From Brevibacillus invocatus (GTDB taxonomy: Bacteria; Bacillota; Bacilli; Brevibacillales; Brevibacillaceae), in the NCBI RefSeq assembly GCF_003710915.1, contig NZ_RHHR01000009.1:1-64000 (forward strand): 64,000 nt of DNA, in the 5' to 3' direction. The notes beneath the pieces were generated by a model. The model saw only the letters and a program-made list of their open reading frames with translations. It had not been told where the DNA came from and searched no databases. Shown here in pieces: positions 21,906 through 31,547 of this stretch; within the stretch, counting starts at the first letter, position 1, and the number at the start of each line of letters is the position of its first letter. Position numbers and translations under genes: made by a program.

Positions 21906-21931
21906 AGCGGCGCAGAGCTGCTTCAGCTTTC
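21897..21931. terminator. Bidirectional terminator between convergent genes
   Basis: GAAAGCTGAAGC (21897-21908) and GCTTCAGCTTTC (21920-21931) are perfect 12-bp arms. T-rich tracts follow on both strands. It serves the coiled-coil gene (plus) and the large SLH gene (minus). Confidence 0.85.
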
Positions 21932-21949
21932 TTCTATATTATAGTGCTT

Positions 21950-24900
21950 TTACTGCTTCGGCAGTTTCTTCATTTGTACCATCACGCGCACAGTGATCAC
22001 GGCCATCTCTGCACGAGTCAGGTTGTTTCTTGGTTTAAAGCTGAACGTCGGCTTTTTGGCAGTCGCATCGTTTGGTTCGCCGTTCATCAGCTTGGCTTTG
22101 GTAACTGCCAATACGGATGGTGCAGCGTAGTAGCTGACATCTTTGGCATCCGTGAACGATTTGTTCAATGCCAGCTTGGAAGCATCCAGGGAGCCCACCT
22201 TCAGGTTGAGCGCACGTGCAATCATGATGGTTGCTTCTTCACGTGTCAGGGAATCATCCGGACGGAAGTAGCCAGGCTGTTTACCACGAATGATACCTGC
22301 GCGAGCTGCTGTCTCGATGTATTTGTACTCGTAGTCCCAACGATCACGATTGGGTCGAACGTCAGTAAATGTTGGTTCGAGTGGATCGCGCTCATTGCTG
22401 TCGCGGTACGGGCCAGCGTCAATCGGCAAAGCCAGCGCTTTTACCAGCATGGTCGCAAACTCACCACGTGTCATATCACGGTTTGCTCCAAAGCTGCTTC
22501 CGCTGTATGCAGGCATGATTCCTTTTGCATACAGAGTCTCCATCGCATCGCGAGCAAAATCATGACTTACTACATCATCGTAGGATTCTCTGGTTTTCAT
22601 GACCATGTAGAAACCAAAGCCTTGGAACGGCACTTGAACAGTTTGGGAACCTGTATTCACTACCCCGCCTACGTTTCTCCACTCATCACCGTTGTGATAG
22701 TAGATCGTCAGCATGGTATTCGCTGCATTTACAATAGAGGAATTGTACTGCAGCGTGAGTGTTCCTTGACGGCTTGGCACCAGGTTATCTTCCCAGCGGC
22801 TCTTGAAGTCTTCAGCATCTCCTTCATCATAATAAGGATCTCTACCCCAAGGAGCTTCCATGTCGCCAGCGTCGATGTAGTACAGCGGGCTGGCGTAGTT
22901 AAAGTTGGCATCCAAAACGAGTCTGTTTTCCAGGTTGTCGTCTGGCAGACTGACTTGTCCAGTCGTACGATCCGCGATACCGAAGTAGAGTGGAACGTCA
23001 ACGAAGATATCACCATTCGGATTTTTTACTTCCTGACCGGCACGTCCGTCATCTGGCGACAGCAGAACTGTACCACTTGGGAATTTCAGCACCAGCTGCT
23101 TATCGAACACAGTGAACGAGACTTTTTTACCCAGTACATCGCGGTATTCGGCACCATTAACGGTGGAATTGGCGTTGTAGATCTTGATCTCGTCGTTGTA
23201 TGTCTCCGTGCCTACTTGGATCGCAAACTTCACGTTGTTAAGGCCTTTTTTCAGCGGGACAGTAGCTGTAAAGACATAATACGTTTCTGGAATGGTTTTG
23301 CCCAGATCGTCATCATAGTAGAAATCGCGATTGGTTGTATTGGATACAGTAGCCTCTGTTTTACCAAACAGGACCTTATCCGCATTCTCTGCAAATACAC
23401 GTACAATCGCCGTGTTGCTGTTTACAATGATATATTGGTCTGTCTCTTTCGCTTTTACAGGCGAGAGAACTTCCCAGCTGGAGTACTTTTGTTCGATATT
23501 GATATCGTATCGAACGACTGTACCGTTGTCATCCTCGGCAACGATGGTATATACCGTCGTACCGCCTTTGCGGAGTGTCAGCGGGAACAGCGCGAGCTTT
23601 TGCTCCTGCATCTGAGCATCCGTTACAGCATCCTGAACTCTTTCTACGAGGTCGCCGTATTGACTTGCCGTAATTTTACCCTCGAATTTCGAGCTGGAAA
23701 TAGGGGAGATATTCCGTCTGTCAAAGATATCGGCGAGATCGTTGTCATTCAGCGTTGCTTCTTGACGTGCATTTACGTAGTCCTGATGGGTATCGATCTG
23801 ATCCCAAGTGCCGTTGTCGTACTCAAAGTCGTTGATCCGTTTACCGTTTTTCTCGATGTACACATGTGTAGCATCCTTCACTGTGAAGCTCAGGCCTCTC
23901 AGGAAGTTCGCTCCTGTGCGATAAGCAGAATCCCCAGCTTTTTTCACCAGTTCTTCGGTTTCGCCATTCGAGACGATCTCCAGCTTCACATCCTCAACGC
24001 TTGGCGCTACGGATGTATCGTAGGATACGTTGTAGGTAAATGTTGTGTTGGTATCTTTGTTGGTGTCATCACTCAATATAATTTTGAGCACGTTGTTTCC
24101 TTTTTTATAGCTCAATTGCGTATCTGCAATTCGGAAAACCCCGGTAGTCGTATTGATTCCCGTGATCGTAATAGGTGATGCATTCAAGGTAGCTTTGATG
24201 TTGATATTGGCGTTGTTTTTCAACACATAGTTGTACACTCTACCATCCAGGCTGCGAATATCATTTGCGCTCTTGATTTCGAACCCGTCTTCAAAGCTGC
24301 GCACTTGCCCATCTACCATATATGTCAGCTGTACATAAGGTGTAACCCGAATATCCAGTTGATAGACCCCAGAAGTACTATTAGAACCCGATGTATACAA
24401 AATTTCTAGTTTTCCATTACCAGGAGGTGTCTTTTTCAGGGTCAAATTATAGTAGTAGGCAGGTACTGCCGGTGCACCAGTTCCAGTAACCTGTACAAGA
24501 CTATAATCTCCATCTGTCTGGCTCAAGGTCACACCATTGTACTTGATAGTAAAACCACCAATAGTATCTGCATTCATTGTTTGCAGCTGCAGTTCCAATG
24601 GCGATGTTACGATCGTATTGGTACCCGTTGGGGATAGTTGCTGAGAATTAACCTGATTGATAACCTTTTCAATGATCGGCTTATTGCTATCCACATACTT
24701 GAACTGATACTGGTAGTTGTTCACCAGTGTAAAACCGTTCGGAGTAGTAGGCTGTGCATTTGGATCGTCACTGGATACTTTCACAAGGTACTGATAGCTC
24801 AGACTTACTTGATACACTTTTCCATCTTGTAAGCCAGCAGGTACTCTCGCGGAAATGTAGTACTCAGTGAAACCATTCTGAGGATTGCCTACTGGAGCAA

Positions 24901-25903
24901 ACCCGATTTCAGATGGTGAATCCGGATCTACCAACGAATTGAGCGTAACTGGAACAATCTCGTTGTAGCCATCGCCTGTAATGGTCAGTCTGAATTGGTC
25001 AAATTTCTGGAGCTTGTCGATGTCGATAAAGCGCAAGAGTGCTTTACCCGTAATGGCCACTTCACTAGAAGTTGGCGACGGCTGCTTGATCACAGCTTGT
25101 AGGTCTGGATTCAGCAGTACATTATCTAATTTGACCTGGTAAAATTGATCGGAGCTGCCCGAGGAAGTCGCAGTGACCAGGATTTTTCTTTCAAAAACCC
25201 CTACTTCCTTGTTTTGGTTAAACACGCGGATGTGCAACGTGTTTTCACCAAGCAATGAAGGAATGTTCAAACCAAAAGTACCCGTCCGATTTACCTCTGA
25301 ACGAATGACTTCGTTGTTACGCAGGTTTCGTACTTCCACGGAATCCGCGTTCAACGCTTTACCGTCCATGCTCAACGTCAGTCTGTTAATCGATGAAATC
25401 GCAATGTAAGTTGGATTGGTCGTAATATTCGGGTCATTCAGTGGCACATCATTGATTTTCAAATCACTGACTAGCGGTGTATCGTTGTACTGAACATAAA
25501 AATGGTAGTACTCTTTGGTCACGCTTCCGACTCTTTCATAGAAGGTGATCTTGTTCAGTCCGGATTTCAGCGAAACGTCCGTAAACGTAAAGTTGCTTCC
25601 GTTGATCTCAGGAGCTGTATTGGCCAGATCTTGAACAATTTGTCCATTATTCGTAATCAGTTTGAGGCGCAGGCTTGGACCTGATACGCTCGCTCCGTAT
25701 GTACCTGTAATCGTAAACCGTGAATCTCCATACACGACCGGATTGGCTGCACTGGTATCATTCGGAAAACCTGTGAGCGTGATCGGGTTGTTCGTATTTG
25801 TCGCAGCAGATGCTGGCAATGCCGGAATTAATCCCGTGACCAACATCATCATCGTCAGGCATAACGCGAACCAACGACGAAAGTCTTGATATTGCTTCCT
25901 CAT
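21950..25903 (-). CDS. Large secreted SLH-domain surface protein
   Basis: 1317 aa. Signal peptide in the first ~35 residues (FALCLTMMMLVTGLIPALPA then SAA). The long middle is a set of Ig-like/beta-sandwich units with recurring GLNKITFYE, NVLKIILSD and GLNNVKFAI strands. Three C-terminal SLH domains occupy about residues 1130-1310: FARDAMETLYAKGIMPAYSG with MTRGEFATMLVKAL, then LTREEATIMIARALNL and LTRAEMAVITVRVMV. GGAGAGGTG lies five bases before the ATG at 25903. Anchored to wall polymer by the SLH trio; the ligand or enzymatic role of the repeats is unknown. Confidence 0.88.
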   Translation of the reverse strand: MRKQYQDFRRWFALCLTMMMLVTGLIPALPASAATNTNNPITLTGFPNDTSAANPVVYGDSRFTITGTYGASVSGPSLRLKLITNNGQIVQDLANTAPEINGSNFTFTDVSLKSGLNKITFYERVGSVTKEYYHFYVQYNDTPLVSDLKINDVPLNDPNITTNPTYIAISSINRLTLSMDGKALNADSVEVRNLRNNEVIRSEVNRTGTFGLNIPSLLGENTLHIRVFNQNKEVGVFERKILVTATSSGSSDQFYQVKLDNVLLNPDLQAVIKQPSPTSSEVAITGKALLRFIDIDKLQKFDQFRLTITGDGYNEIVPVTLNSLVDPDSPSEIGFAPVGNPQNGFTEYYISARVPAGLQDGKVYQVSLSYQYLVKVSSDDPNAQPTTPNGFTLVNNYQYQFKYVDSNKPIIEKVINQVNSQQLSPTGTNTIVTSPLELQLQTMNADTIGGFTIKYNGVTLSQTDGDYSLVQVTGTGAPAVPAYYYNLTLKKTPPGNGKLEILYTSGSNSTSGVYQLDIRVTPYVQLTYMVDGQVRSFEDGFEIKSANDIRSLDGRVYNYVLKNNANINIKATLNASPITITGINTTTGVFRIADTQLSYKKGNNVLKIILSDDTNKDTNTTFTYNVSYDTSVAPSVEDVKLEIVSNGETEELVKKAGDSAYRTGANFLRGLSFTVKDATHVYIEKNGKRINDFEYDNGTWDQIDTHQDYVNARQEATLNDNDLADIFDRRNISPISSSKFEGKITASQYGDLVERVQDAVTDAQMQEQKLALFPLTLRKGGTTVYTIVAEDDNGTVVRYDINIEQKYSSWEVLSPVKAKETDQYIIVNSNTAIVRVFAENADKVLFGKTEATVSNTTNRDFYYDDDLGKTIPETYYVFTATVPLKKGLNNVKFAIQVGTETYNDEIKIYNANSTVNGAEYRDVLGKKVSFTVFDKQLVLKFPSGTVLLSPDDGRAGQEVKNPNGDIFVDVPLYFGIADRTTGQVSLPDDNLENRLVLDANFNYASPLYYIDAGDMEAPWGRDPYYDEGDAEDFKSRWEDNLVPSRQGTLTLQYNSSIVNAANTMLTIYYHNGDEWRNVGGVVNTGSQTVQVPFQGFGFYMVMKTRESYDDVVSHDFARDAMETLYAKGIMPAYSGSSFGANRDMTRGEFATMLVKALALPIDAGPYRDSNERDPLEPTFTDVRPNRDRWDYEYKYIETAARAGIIRGKQPGYFRPDDSLTREEATIMIARALNLKVGSLDASKLALNKSFTDAKDVSYYAAPSVLAVTKAKLMNGEPNDATAKKPTFSFKPRNNLTRAEMAVITVRVMVQMKKLPKQ

Positions 25904-26032
25904 GTCTTCACCTCTCCACTTCATTGAATTCCTTATTTACACCCAGAATCTGGTAGTTCAGGGCAATTCCTTCTCCCTTTATTTATCGGACAATTAATCC
26001 AGTCAGTTAAGGGTTTGCACCTAAATAATGGC

Positions 26033-26065
26033 GAAAAAAAACCCCTGCTGGTCAGCAGAGGTTTT
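26033..26065 (-). terminator. Terminator of the tagO transcript
   Basis: AACCCCTGCTG and CAGCAGAGGTT pair with one mismatch around a 2-nt loop; on the minus strand a run of eight T follows. It ends nine bases beyond the tagO stop. Confidence 0.8.
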
Positions 26066-26073
26066 GTACGGAA

Positions 26074-27168
26074 TTAATGACTGCGTCGATGCGCCATCTT
26101 CACTTTCAATCTCCGATAAATATTGATCAACGGGCGATGCCTGCGACTTACCAGCCCGACAATCTCCGTACCCAGATGGATCGCGATCAGAAGCGCGACC
26201 ATCACGATCAAAGTTGTCCACTTCGTAGTCTTGGTCAGCAAGATCGCCATCGTTCCGAAGAAGACGCTGATCGTGTAGATGACAAGTACGGTGGAGCGAT
26301 GAGACAGTCCCATGTTTAGCAAACAGTGATGCAGATGCCCTTTATCCGGGCTCGAAATCGGCTTTTTGTTGACGATCCGCCGCACGATAGCGAAAAAGGT
26401 ATCCCAGAGTGGCACTCCCAGGACCACAATCGGAATGATGAATGAAACGAACAATGCTTCTTTAAAACCCATAATCGATAAGGCCGCAAGATTAAATCCT
26501 AAAAAGAGCGATCCGGTATCGCCCATGAACAGGCGCGCCGGGTGGAAGTTGAAATACAGGAAGCCGAGAATCGCTCCCAGCAAAACAAAACAGTAAATGG
26601 CAACGTTAACCTCGTCCATTAGAAGTGCCACAACCGCCATCGTTCCCGTAGCAATGGCGGAAACACCTGCAGACAAGCCATCCAAGCCATCAATCAGGTT
26701 CACGGCATTCGTCACGCCGACGATCCAGAACATCGTGATCGGCACTGCCAGCCACAACAGCCAGCCACTGCCAAAATCAATGCTTCCCGAATACGGAAGA
26801 TTGACCACGCCTATTTTTAAACCGAACGGGATAACGACAATGACTGTAGCGACGAGCTGCCCCAGCAGCTTCCATTTTGGCGAGAGCTGGTATTTGTCAT
26901 CCAGCATTCCCACCACCATGACGATCGTACTACCAATAAAAATCCCCATCATCTCTGTTTTATCGGCAAACGGAACAAACAGAAAGAAAGCAACCATATA
27001 TCCGAGGTAAATGGCCAATCCACCCATGCGAGGCATAATTCGGGTATGCACCTTGCGTTGGTTGGGAGCGTCCACTGCCCCTACTTTTTCAGCCAGTTTT
27101 TTTACATAAGGTGTAGCAATAAATGCAACGATCAGCGAGGTCAAAAATCCGAAGATTAACGTAGACAT
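26074..27168 (-). CDS. tagO: Undecaprenyl-phosphate GlcNAc-1-phosphate transferase
   Basis: 364 aa, polytopic membrane protein (about 10-11 helices) of the WecA/TagO/MraY family. It transfers GlcNAc-1-phosphate from UDP-GlcNAc to undecaprenyl phosphate, the first step of wall teichoic acid and secondary wall polymer synthesis. Visible signatures: VHTRIMPRMGGLAIYLG, VVGMLDDKY with the DD pair, NAVNLIDGLDGLSAG, ARLFMGDTGSLFLGF and the cytoplasmic HLHHCLL loop. GGAGA lies upstream of the ATG. It follows tagA by 25 bp. Confidence 0.94.
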   Translation of the reverse strand: MSTLIFGFLTSLIVAFIATPYVKKLAEKVGAVDAPNQRKVHTRIMPRMGGLAIYLGYMVAFFLFVPFADKTEMMGIFIGSTIVMVVGMLDDKYQLSPKWKLLGQLVATVIVVIPFGLKIGVVNLPYSGSIDFGSGWLLWLAVPITMFWIVGVTNAVNLIDGLDGLSAGVSAIATGTMAVVALLMDEVNVAIYCFVLLGAILGFLYFNFHPARLFMGDTGSLFLGFNLAALSIMGFKEALFVSFIIPIVVLGVPLWDTFFAIVRRIVNKKPISSPDKGHLHHCLLNMGLSHRSTVLVIYTISVFFGTMAILLTKTTKWTTLIVMVALLIAIHLGTEIVGLVSRRHRPLINIYRRLKVKMAHRRSH

Positions 27169-27193
27169 CGGCTGTCTCCTCTCTACGGGTGCT

Positions 27194-27931
27194 CTAGGAG
27201 CGGTTACTCCATTTTTCTTTTAAGACGGTCCAAACAAATCGCGGTATCGCCAATTGCCGCTTCCAACGTGAAGGCGTAGCAAGCAACCGGTACAGCCATT
27301 CCAGATTCAGCTTCTGCCACAGCATAGGGGCTCGTTTTACTTTTCCCGAAATGACGTCAAAAGTTCCGCCCACTCCCATCATCAAGGAAGCTTGCAGTTG
27401 GTCGCGGTATCGGGCTAGCCACTGATCTTGCTTGGGCGAACCCATCGCTACAAAGAGCAATTGGGTCTTTTTGCTTGCGATCTCCTGTACGATCTGTTCT
27501 TCTTCGTCTTGCCGAAAATAGCCGTCCCTATACCCGACGATGTGCGCATTCGGAAATCGCTGCTCCAGCTTTTGTGCAGCAAGCTGGATCACTTCCGGTG
27601 ACGCACCCAATAAATACACATTCCATTGTTTTTTGTCTGCTTCTGCCATCAAAGCTTCTACCAGCTCCACGCCGGTTACGCGCTCGTGGATGGGTTGATT
27701 CGTCCACTTGGCTGCATATACGATTCCGATCCCATCTGGTACGACATAGGCTTGTTCTACGATTGTGCGAAAAGCCTGATTTTCGTTTGCAAGCATAACA
27801 ATTTCCGGATTTGCGGTGAGTACATGCATTTGTTCTCCGCTTTCAATCCGTTCCACCAGATGAGTAACTGTTTCGCCAAAGCCGCGTGTAGTAAATGGTA
27901 CGCCAAGTATATTTGCAACCGGTTTGGTCAA
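27194..27931 (-). CDS. tagA: WecG/TagA/CpsF family glycosyltransferase (ManNAc transferase)
   Basis: 245 aa. It should add ManNAc from UDP-ManNAc to undecaprenyl-PP-GlcNAc, completing the linkage disaccharide of wall polymer. Family motifs are TANPEIVMLANEN, VVPDGIGIVYAAK, VTGVELVEAL, VYLLGASPEV and LLFVAMGSPKQDQWL, with MMGVGGTFDVISG near the end. The start chosen is TTG 27931, six bases after AAGGTG; the open frame reaches ATG 28012, but that ATG is inside the fabZ terminator hairpin. Directly upstream of tagO. Confidence 0.9.
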   Translation of the reverse strand: MTKPVANILGVPFTTRGFGETVTHLVERIESGEQMHVLTANPEIVMLANENQAFRTIVEQAYVVPDGIGIVYAAKWTNQPIHERVTGVELVEALMAEADKKQWNVYLLGASPEVIQLAAQKLEQRFPNAHIVGYRDGYFRQDEEEQIVQEIASKKTQLLFVAMGSPKQDQWLARYRDQLQASLMMGVGGTFDVISGKVKRAPMLWQKLNLEWLYRLLATPSRWKRQLAIPRFVWTVLKEKWSNRS

Positions 27932-27997
27932 TGGTTTCACCTTCAGTTTATTAGACGGTCGACGAGTTAAAAATGTTCCCAGATGCCATTCTAACCG

Positions 27998-28036
27998 AAA
28001 AGAAAGGCACATTCAAGATAGATCAAGAATGTGCCT
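27998..28036 (-). terminator. Terminator of fabZ
   Basis: AGGCACATTC (28005-28014) and GAATGTGCCT (28027-28036) form perfect 10-bp arms; TTTCTTTT follows on the minus strand. The stem starts inside the last fabZ codons. Confidence 0.85.
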
Positions 28037-28475
28037 GTTCCGCATCGATCAGAGCAAACATCAAGTCGCCCTCGGCAACGACCTTGTCGTTTACCATTGC
28101 TCGTCCATGCCCTTTTCCAACAGTTCCGCGAACGCGTGTCATTTCGACCTCCAGGATCAGCGTATCTCCAGGCTTTACCTGATCCTTGAAGCGGAACCCA
28201 TCAATCCCTGCGAACAGTCCGATCTTTCCTTGGTTATCTTCCATGCTCAGCATGGCCACAGCACCCACCTGTGCGAGCGCCTCTACGATCAGCACACCAG
28301 GCATGACCGGAAATCCGGGAAAATGCCCCTGAAAGAAAGGCTCGTTAATGGTAACATTCTTAAGTCCGACAGCCCGCTTGCCCAATTCCAGCTCCGTGAT
28401 CTTGTCCACCAGCAAAAAAGGGTACCGATGCGGAATAACAGCTTGAATCTGTGTACTATCCATAGGTGCTTTCAT
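28023..28475 (-). CDS. fabZ: 3-hydroxyacyl-[ACP] dehydratase FabZ
   Basis: 150 aa from the ATG at 28475 ([17 protein letters not shown]); the second ATG at 28463 is equally possible since neither has a strong ribosome binding site. Hot-dog fold dehydratase of fatty acid elongation. The active-site motif [20 protein letters not shown] holds the catalytic His and Glu. [13 protein letters not shown] at the N-terminus is typical. The frame opening at 28562 adds an implausible leader. In Bacillus the gene likewise lies near the flhOP-mbl block. Confidence 0.93.
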   Translation of the reverse strand: MKAPMDSTQIQAVIPHRYPFLLVDKITELELGKRAVGLKNVTINEPFFQGHFPGFPVMPGVLIVEALAQVGAVAMLSMEDNQGKIGLFAGIDGFRFKDQVKPGDTLILEVEMTRVRGTVGKGHGRAMVNDKVVAEGDLMFALIDAEQAHS

Positions 28476-28600
28476 TTTACGAACACCGCTCCATTTCCAT
28501 GACTTAACTAGACTTGTCCATGCATGAAGAAGAACCTTCAAACTGAAACTAAAAACAACCACCCGCCTCCGTCAAGAGGAGCTCGGGGTTGAGATAAAAG

Positions 28601-28630
28601 GAGCACTTCCTTCCCTTCCCGGAAGTGCTC
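28601..28630 (-). terminator. Terminator of pgsA
   Basis: GAGCACTTCC (28601-28610) and GGAAGTGCTC (28621-28630) form perfect 10-bp arms with a 10-nt loop, then CTTTTAT on the minus strand. Confidence 0.8.
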
Positions 28631-28652
28631 TTTTTCCAACGCGAATAACAGC

Positions 28653-29171
28653 TTATGACGATTTGTTCAACAAACGAAATTTCCCCAAGTAGATCGCGCT
28701 TGCAAGGAAAGAAAATGCAATGACTGACCATAGGATGGCCTCGCTGTACGGATAACGGTACATGACCAACGGTATAACCAGGTAAAGCAGCACCGTAGTC
28801 AGTTTCCCGTAGGCATTGGCTGGTACCGTCTTCTTTCCACGGAAGTGGTAGACAGCTGCAACACCAATCATCGCCACATCCCGAGCAAAGAAAAACAGCG
28901 TAGCCCACAGGCTGATCCGATCTGTCAGAAATAATGAGGCTATGACTGCAAGCATCATCAGTTTGTCTGCCAAAGGATCCATCATGACGCCAAACGTGGT
29001 CACCAGCTTATACTTCCTTGCGATATACCCATCCGCAATATCTGTCAGCCCTGCCACGATGAGGATGCCCAAGGCGATCTCCAAATGAAAGGGCAGTTCG
29101 GAAAAAAACACGTACAGGTACAAAGGGATAAGAACGATGCGAAAGATTGTAAGCATATTAGGAAGATTCAC
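28653..29171 (-). CDS. pgsA: CDP-alcohol phosphatidyltransferase, PgsA-like
   Basis: 172 aa from a GTG at 29171, six bases after GGAGGG; the frame opens earlier at 29216 without such a site. It transfers phosphatidyl from CDP-diacylglycerol to glycerol-3-phosphate or a related alcohol, the committed step to phosphatidylglycerol. The signature DG-x2-AR-x8-G-x3-D-x3-D is visible as DGYIARKYKLVTTFGVMMD then PLAD. Four to six membrane helices. Since genomes often hold several paralogues of this family, the exact alcohol is inferred. Confidence 0.82.
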   Translation of the reverse strand: MNLPNMLTIFRIVLIPLYLYVFFSELPFHLEIALGILIVAGLTDIADGYIARKYKLVTTFGVMMDPLADKLMMLAVIASLFLTDRISLWATLFFFARDVAMIGVAAVYHFRGKKTVPANAYGKLTTVLLYLVIPLVMYRYPYSEAILWSVIAFSFLASAIYLGKFRLLNKSS

Positions 29172-29420
29172 GGATATCCCTCCGTAATGAAAAACTGCAC
29201 TTCCTTTTTCAACCACTCGATCTATTATACTCTGTGGACAATCTCAACAACAAGTCCTCCAAAACGGTCATGACCGTTTTGGTAACCGCAAGCGGTAACA
29301 TCAACTTTTATGAAAAACGTCGAGATGTTTCGATCCCCCGATGAGAGGGGACGTTTTTCACAGAAAAAGCAGATAGCCCAAACCAATGGTCCGGGCCCGC
29401 TAAGGATGTGAGCTTGTTCC

Positions 29421-29672
29421 CTATTCCGTATCTGCGAATAGCAAATCATACATATGTTGGTACGTACCCAGATCGAACACTTCCGAAGACGGCTTATCCC
29501 CAACAACACCGTAACCGATCATCAATCCAACAACCAGTGAGAAAAACAACAGGATCGGGACCAACAAGACTTTTGCCAACACGACTGGCCATCTCTTGCC
29601 GCTCCTGACGCGTTCTTTTTGAGCAACCTCTTGGGTATCTCGCGGGAAACGTTGTCCCTTTCCTTGATTCAT
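29421..29672 (-). CDS. EpuA-like small membrane protein (annotated RNA polymerase beta-like)
   Basis: 83 aa. A basic N-terminus is followed by one transmembrane helix (LAKVLLVPILLFFSLVVGLM) and the tail IGYGVVGDKPSSEVFDLGTYQHM, which matches the EpuA family (often labelled DNA-directed RNA polymerase subunit beta without evidence). GGAGG lies seven bases before the ATG at 29672. It starts 28 bp after the flhP stop on the same strand, a common neighbourhood in Bacillales. Function unknown. Confidence 0.78.
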   Translation of the reverse strand: MNQGKGQRFPRDTQEVAQKERVRSGKRWPVVLAKVLLVPILLFFSLVVGLMIGYGVVGDKPSSEVFDLGTYQHMYDLLFADTE

Positions 29673-29700
29673 TCTGTATCCTCCATCTAGACGAATGGGA

Positions 29701-30552
29701 TTAACGACTGCGTATCGAAGTGGCAATGCCCATCATTTGATCTGTGATCCCAATCGCCCGTGAATTGAGCTGGTATGCGCGCTGAATATTGATGAGCTGA
29801 GACATTTCCTCCTGCAGGTTTACATTGGAACCCTCCAATGCTCCTTGACGAACGGAAGCAAGATTGTTTGTCCAAGCCAGCTCGTAGTAATCATCGGGAT
29901 TAAAGGTCGCAGGATCATCATAAGCAAGCTCTGAAAGACCCCATAGATTTTTTCCAACCTGTCTCATGGAGTCAGGGTTATGTACTTTCCAGATTCCTAC
30001 TCGTTCAAAGGTAGGTTCTCCGTTAACCGACACATACCCGTCTTCGGAGATCACTAGCTCCCTCACTTCATCCGTAGGAAGAACAAGTGGATTATCCGAT
30101 TCGTTCAACAGCACATGGCCTGTAGAAGAAACGAGTATAAATCCACCAAAATACGCGCTTTCCTCCAAGTGAAAATTCCCATCGCGCGTAAAGCGCATCT
30201 CTTCCACTCGGGCACCGTTTGCATCCGTCTCCTGGGAACCTACCCGAAAATAGCCTTCCCCCTGAATCATCAAATCGGTGGGAACATCGGTTGGTTTCAT
30301 ACTACCCTGTCCCATATCCAGCTTGGTCATTCCGAGTTTGGCTCCACTGCCAATGCGTATACCAACTGGTGAGTTGCGATTTTCACGGTCGGTAGAAGGC
30401 TGCTCATTCATCGAATCGGCAAGCAACTCGGAAAACGAAGCGACTCGACGCTTGTATCCAACCGTGTCCAAATTCGACATGTTGTTCGCAGAATTGTCCA
30501 GCGCAAGCTGAATACCGCGCAGAGCTGAAGTAGAAATGTTAAGAGACTGCAT
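29701..30552 (-). CDS. flhP: Flagellar hook-basal body protein FlhP
   Basis: 283 aa. Flagellar rod/hook family: N-terminal SLNISTSALRGIQLALDNSA with NNMSNLDTVGYKR and C-terminal EMSQLINIQRAYQLNSRAI with the closing TDQMMGIATSIR helix. In Bacillus flhO and flhP encode rod-type proteins and lie after mbl, as here. GGGGGTAA lies upstream of the ATG. It starts 20 bp after flhO. Exported by the flagellar secretion system, so no signal peptide. Confidence 0.92.
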   Translation of the reverse strand: MQSLNISTSALRGIQLALDNSANNMSNLDTVGYKRRVASFSELLADSMNEQPSTDRENRNSPVGIRIGSGAKLGMTKLDMGQGSMKPTDVPTDLMIQGEGYFRVGSQETDANGARVEEMRFTRDGNFHLEESAYFGGFILVSSTGHVLLNESDNPLVLPTDEVRELVISEDGYVSVNGEPTFERVGIWKVHNPDSMRQVGKNLWGLSELAYDDPATFNPDDYYELAWTNNLASVRQGALEGSNVNLQEEMSQLINIQRAYQLNSRAIGITDQMMGIATSIRSR

Positions 30553-30572
30553 CTTCGTCCTTACCCCCTAGT

Positions 30573-31541
30573 TTACCCGTTTACTCGTCCAATTTCATTG
30601 GCAGCCTTATCCAAAGTTCCGTCAATCGTAGTCAAAACCCGTTGATTCGCTTCATAGGCGCGCAGTACAGCCATCATGTCCGTCATCGTTTGGGCAGGGT
30701 CTACATTCGCCCGCTCAATCCACCCCTGCTTTAATCCGTAACGCCCTGCTATTAGGGGATTCGCATACTCGCCAGCACCAAACGCAGTCAAGTCTTCAAT
30801 CTCGGCTTCCTCTAGTGCTGCGGGCGCAATATCACCCTCATAGCGAAACACACTTGTGCCTTCGCGAACCATCATCTGAGGTTTTGTGATGACTGCCAAA
30901 CCTAGACGCTGATCCATTAAAACAGGTGGATCCTCAGGTTCTCCAGCAGGGTCTTTGTACATCAACTCGCCTTGAAGACCGATCTGCAGTAGCTCTCCCA
31001 CTTTCACACCAGCCGGATCATTGATGCGAATGGCCTGATTATCATTGCCCAACACGTAATAACCATCCGGTGTTACGAGATACCCGTCAAAATTGACATC
31101 CCAGTTCCCGTTTCGCGTGTAGCGAATTTGCTCCGGATCAGCGGGTTGCGTCAAATCCTCCAACTTAGCCACGCTAAAGAAGAGGCGTTGTTCATTGCCG
31201 TCTTCATCCCTCTGCAGGTTGTCCATCAATGCAACGTCATACGGATTGCGAGTTTCCGCGATATCGCCTTGCCCAAATACCGGCAAAGCTTCTGACATGT
31301 ACACACCCGTGTGCAGACGACCAATAACGGCAGCCTGTCCATTCATGGTCGGCATTCCTTGAATATCTGGTCCCTGCTGATCGCGAATCCGAGAGATCAG
31401 CTGTTCCGGAAATGCACGCATGAGACCCACGTCCTGCTTGTAGCCAGGTGTATTGATATTCGCGATGTTATTCGCCAGTGCTTCGTGTCTGTTCTGCAAG
31501 GCCAACATGCCTGATGCAGACGTATACAAGCCTCTGATCAC
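30573..31541 (-). CDS. flhO: Flagellar hook-basal body protein FlhO
   Basis: 322 aa from a GTG with GGGGGG nine bases upstream. The N-terminal rod motif IRGLYTSASGMLALQNRHEA then LANNIANINTPGYKQD and C-terminal TMTDMMAVLRAYEANQRVLT place it in the FlgE/F/G family. It lies six bases after mbl and before flhP, the order of B. subtilis. The longer middle domain differs from FlhP. Confidence 0.92.
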   Translation of the reverse strand: MIRGLYTSASGMLALQNRHEALANNIANINTPGYKQDVGLMRAFPEQLISRIRDQQGPDIQGMPTMNGQAAVIGRLHTGVYMSEALPVFGQGDIAETRNPYDVALMDNLQRDEDGNEQRLFFSVAKLEDLTQPADPEQIRYTRNGNWDVNFDGYLVTPDGYYVLGNDNQAIRINDPAGVKVGELLQIGLQGELMYKDPAGEPEDPPVLMDQRLGLAVITKPQMMVREGTSVFRYEGDIAPAALEEAEIEDLTAFGAGEYANPLIAGRYGLKQGWIERANVDPAQTMTDMMAVLRAYEANQRVLTTIDGTLDKAANEIGRVNG

Positions 31542-31547
31542 AGGATC

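Noticed and set aside
21944-24178. A 744-codon plus-strand frame opposite the large SLH protein
   Set aside because: Antisense to a gene with signal peptide and SLH domains; no start signal and unnatural composition.
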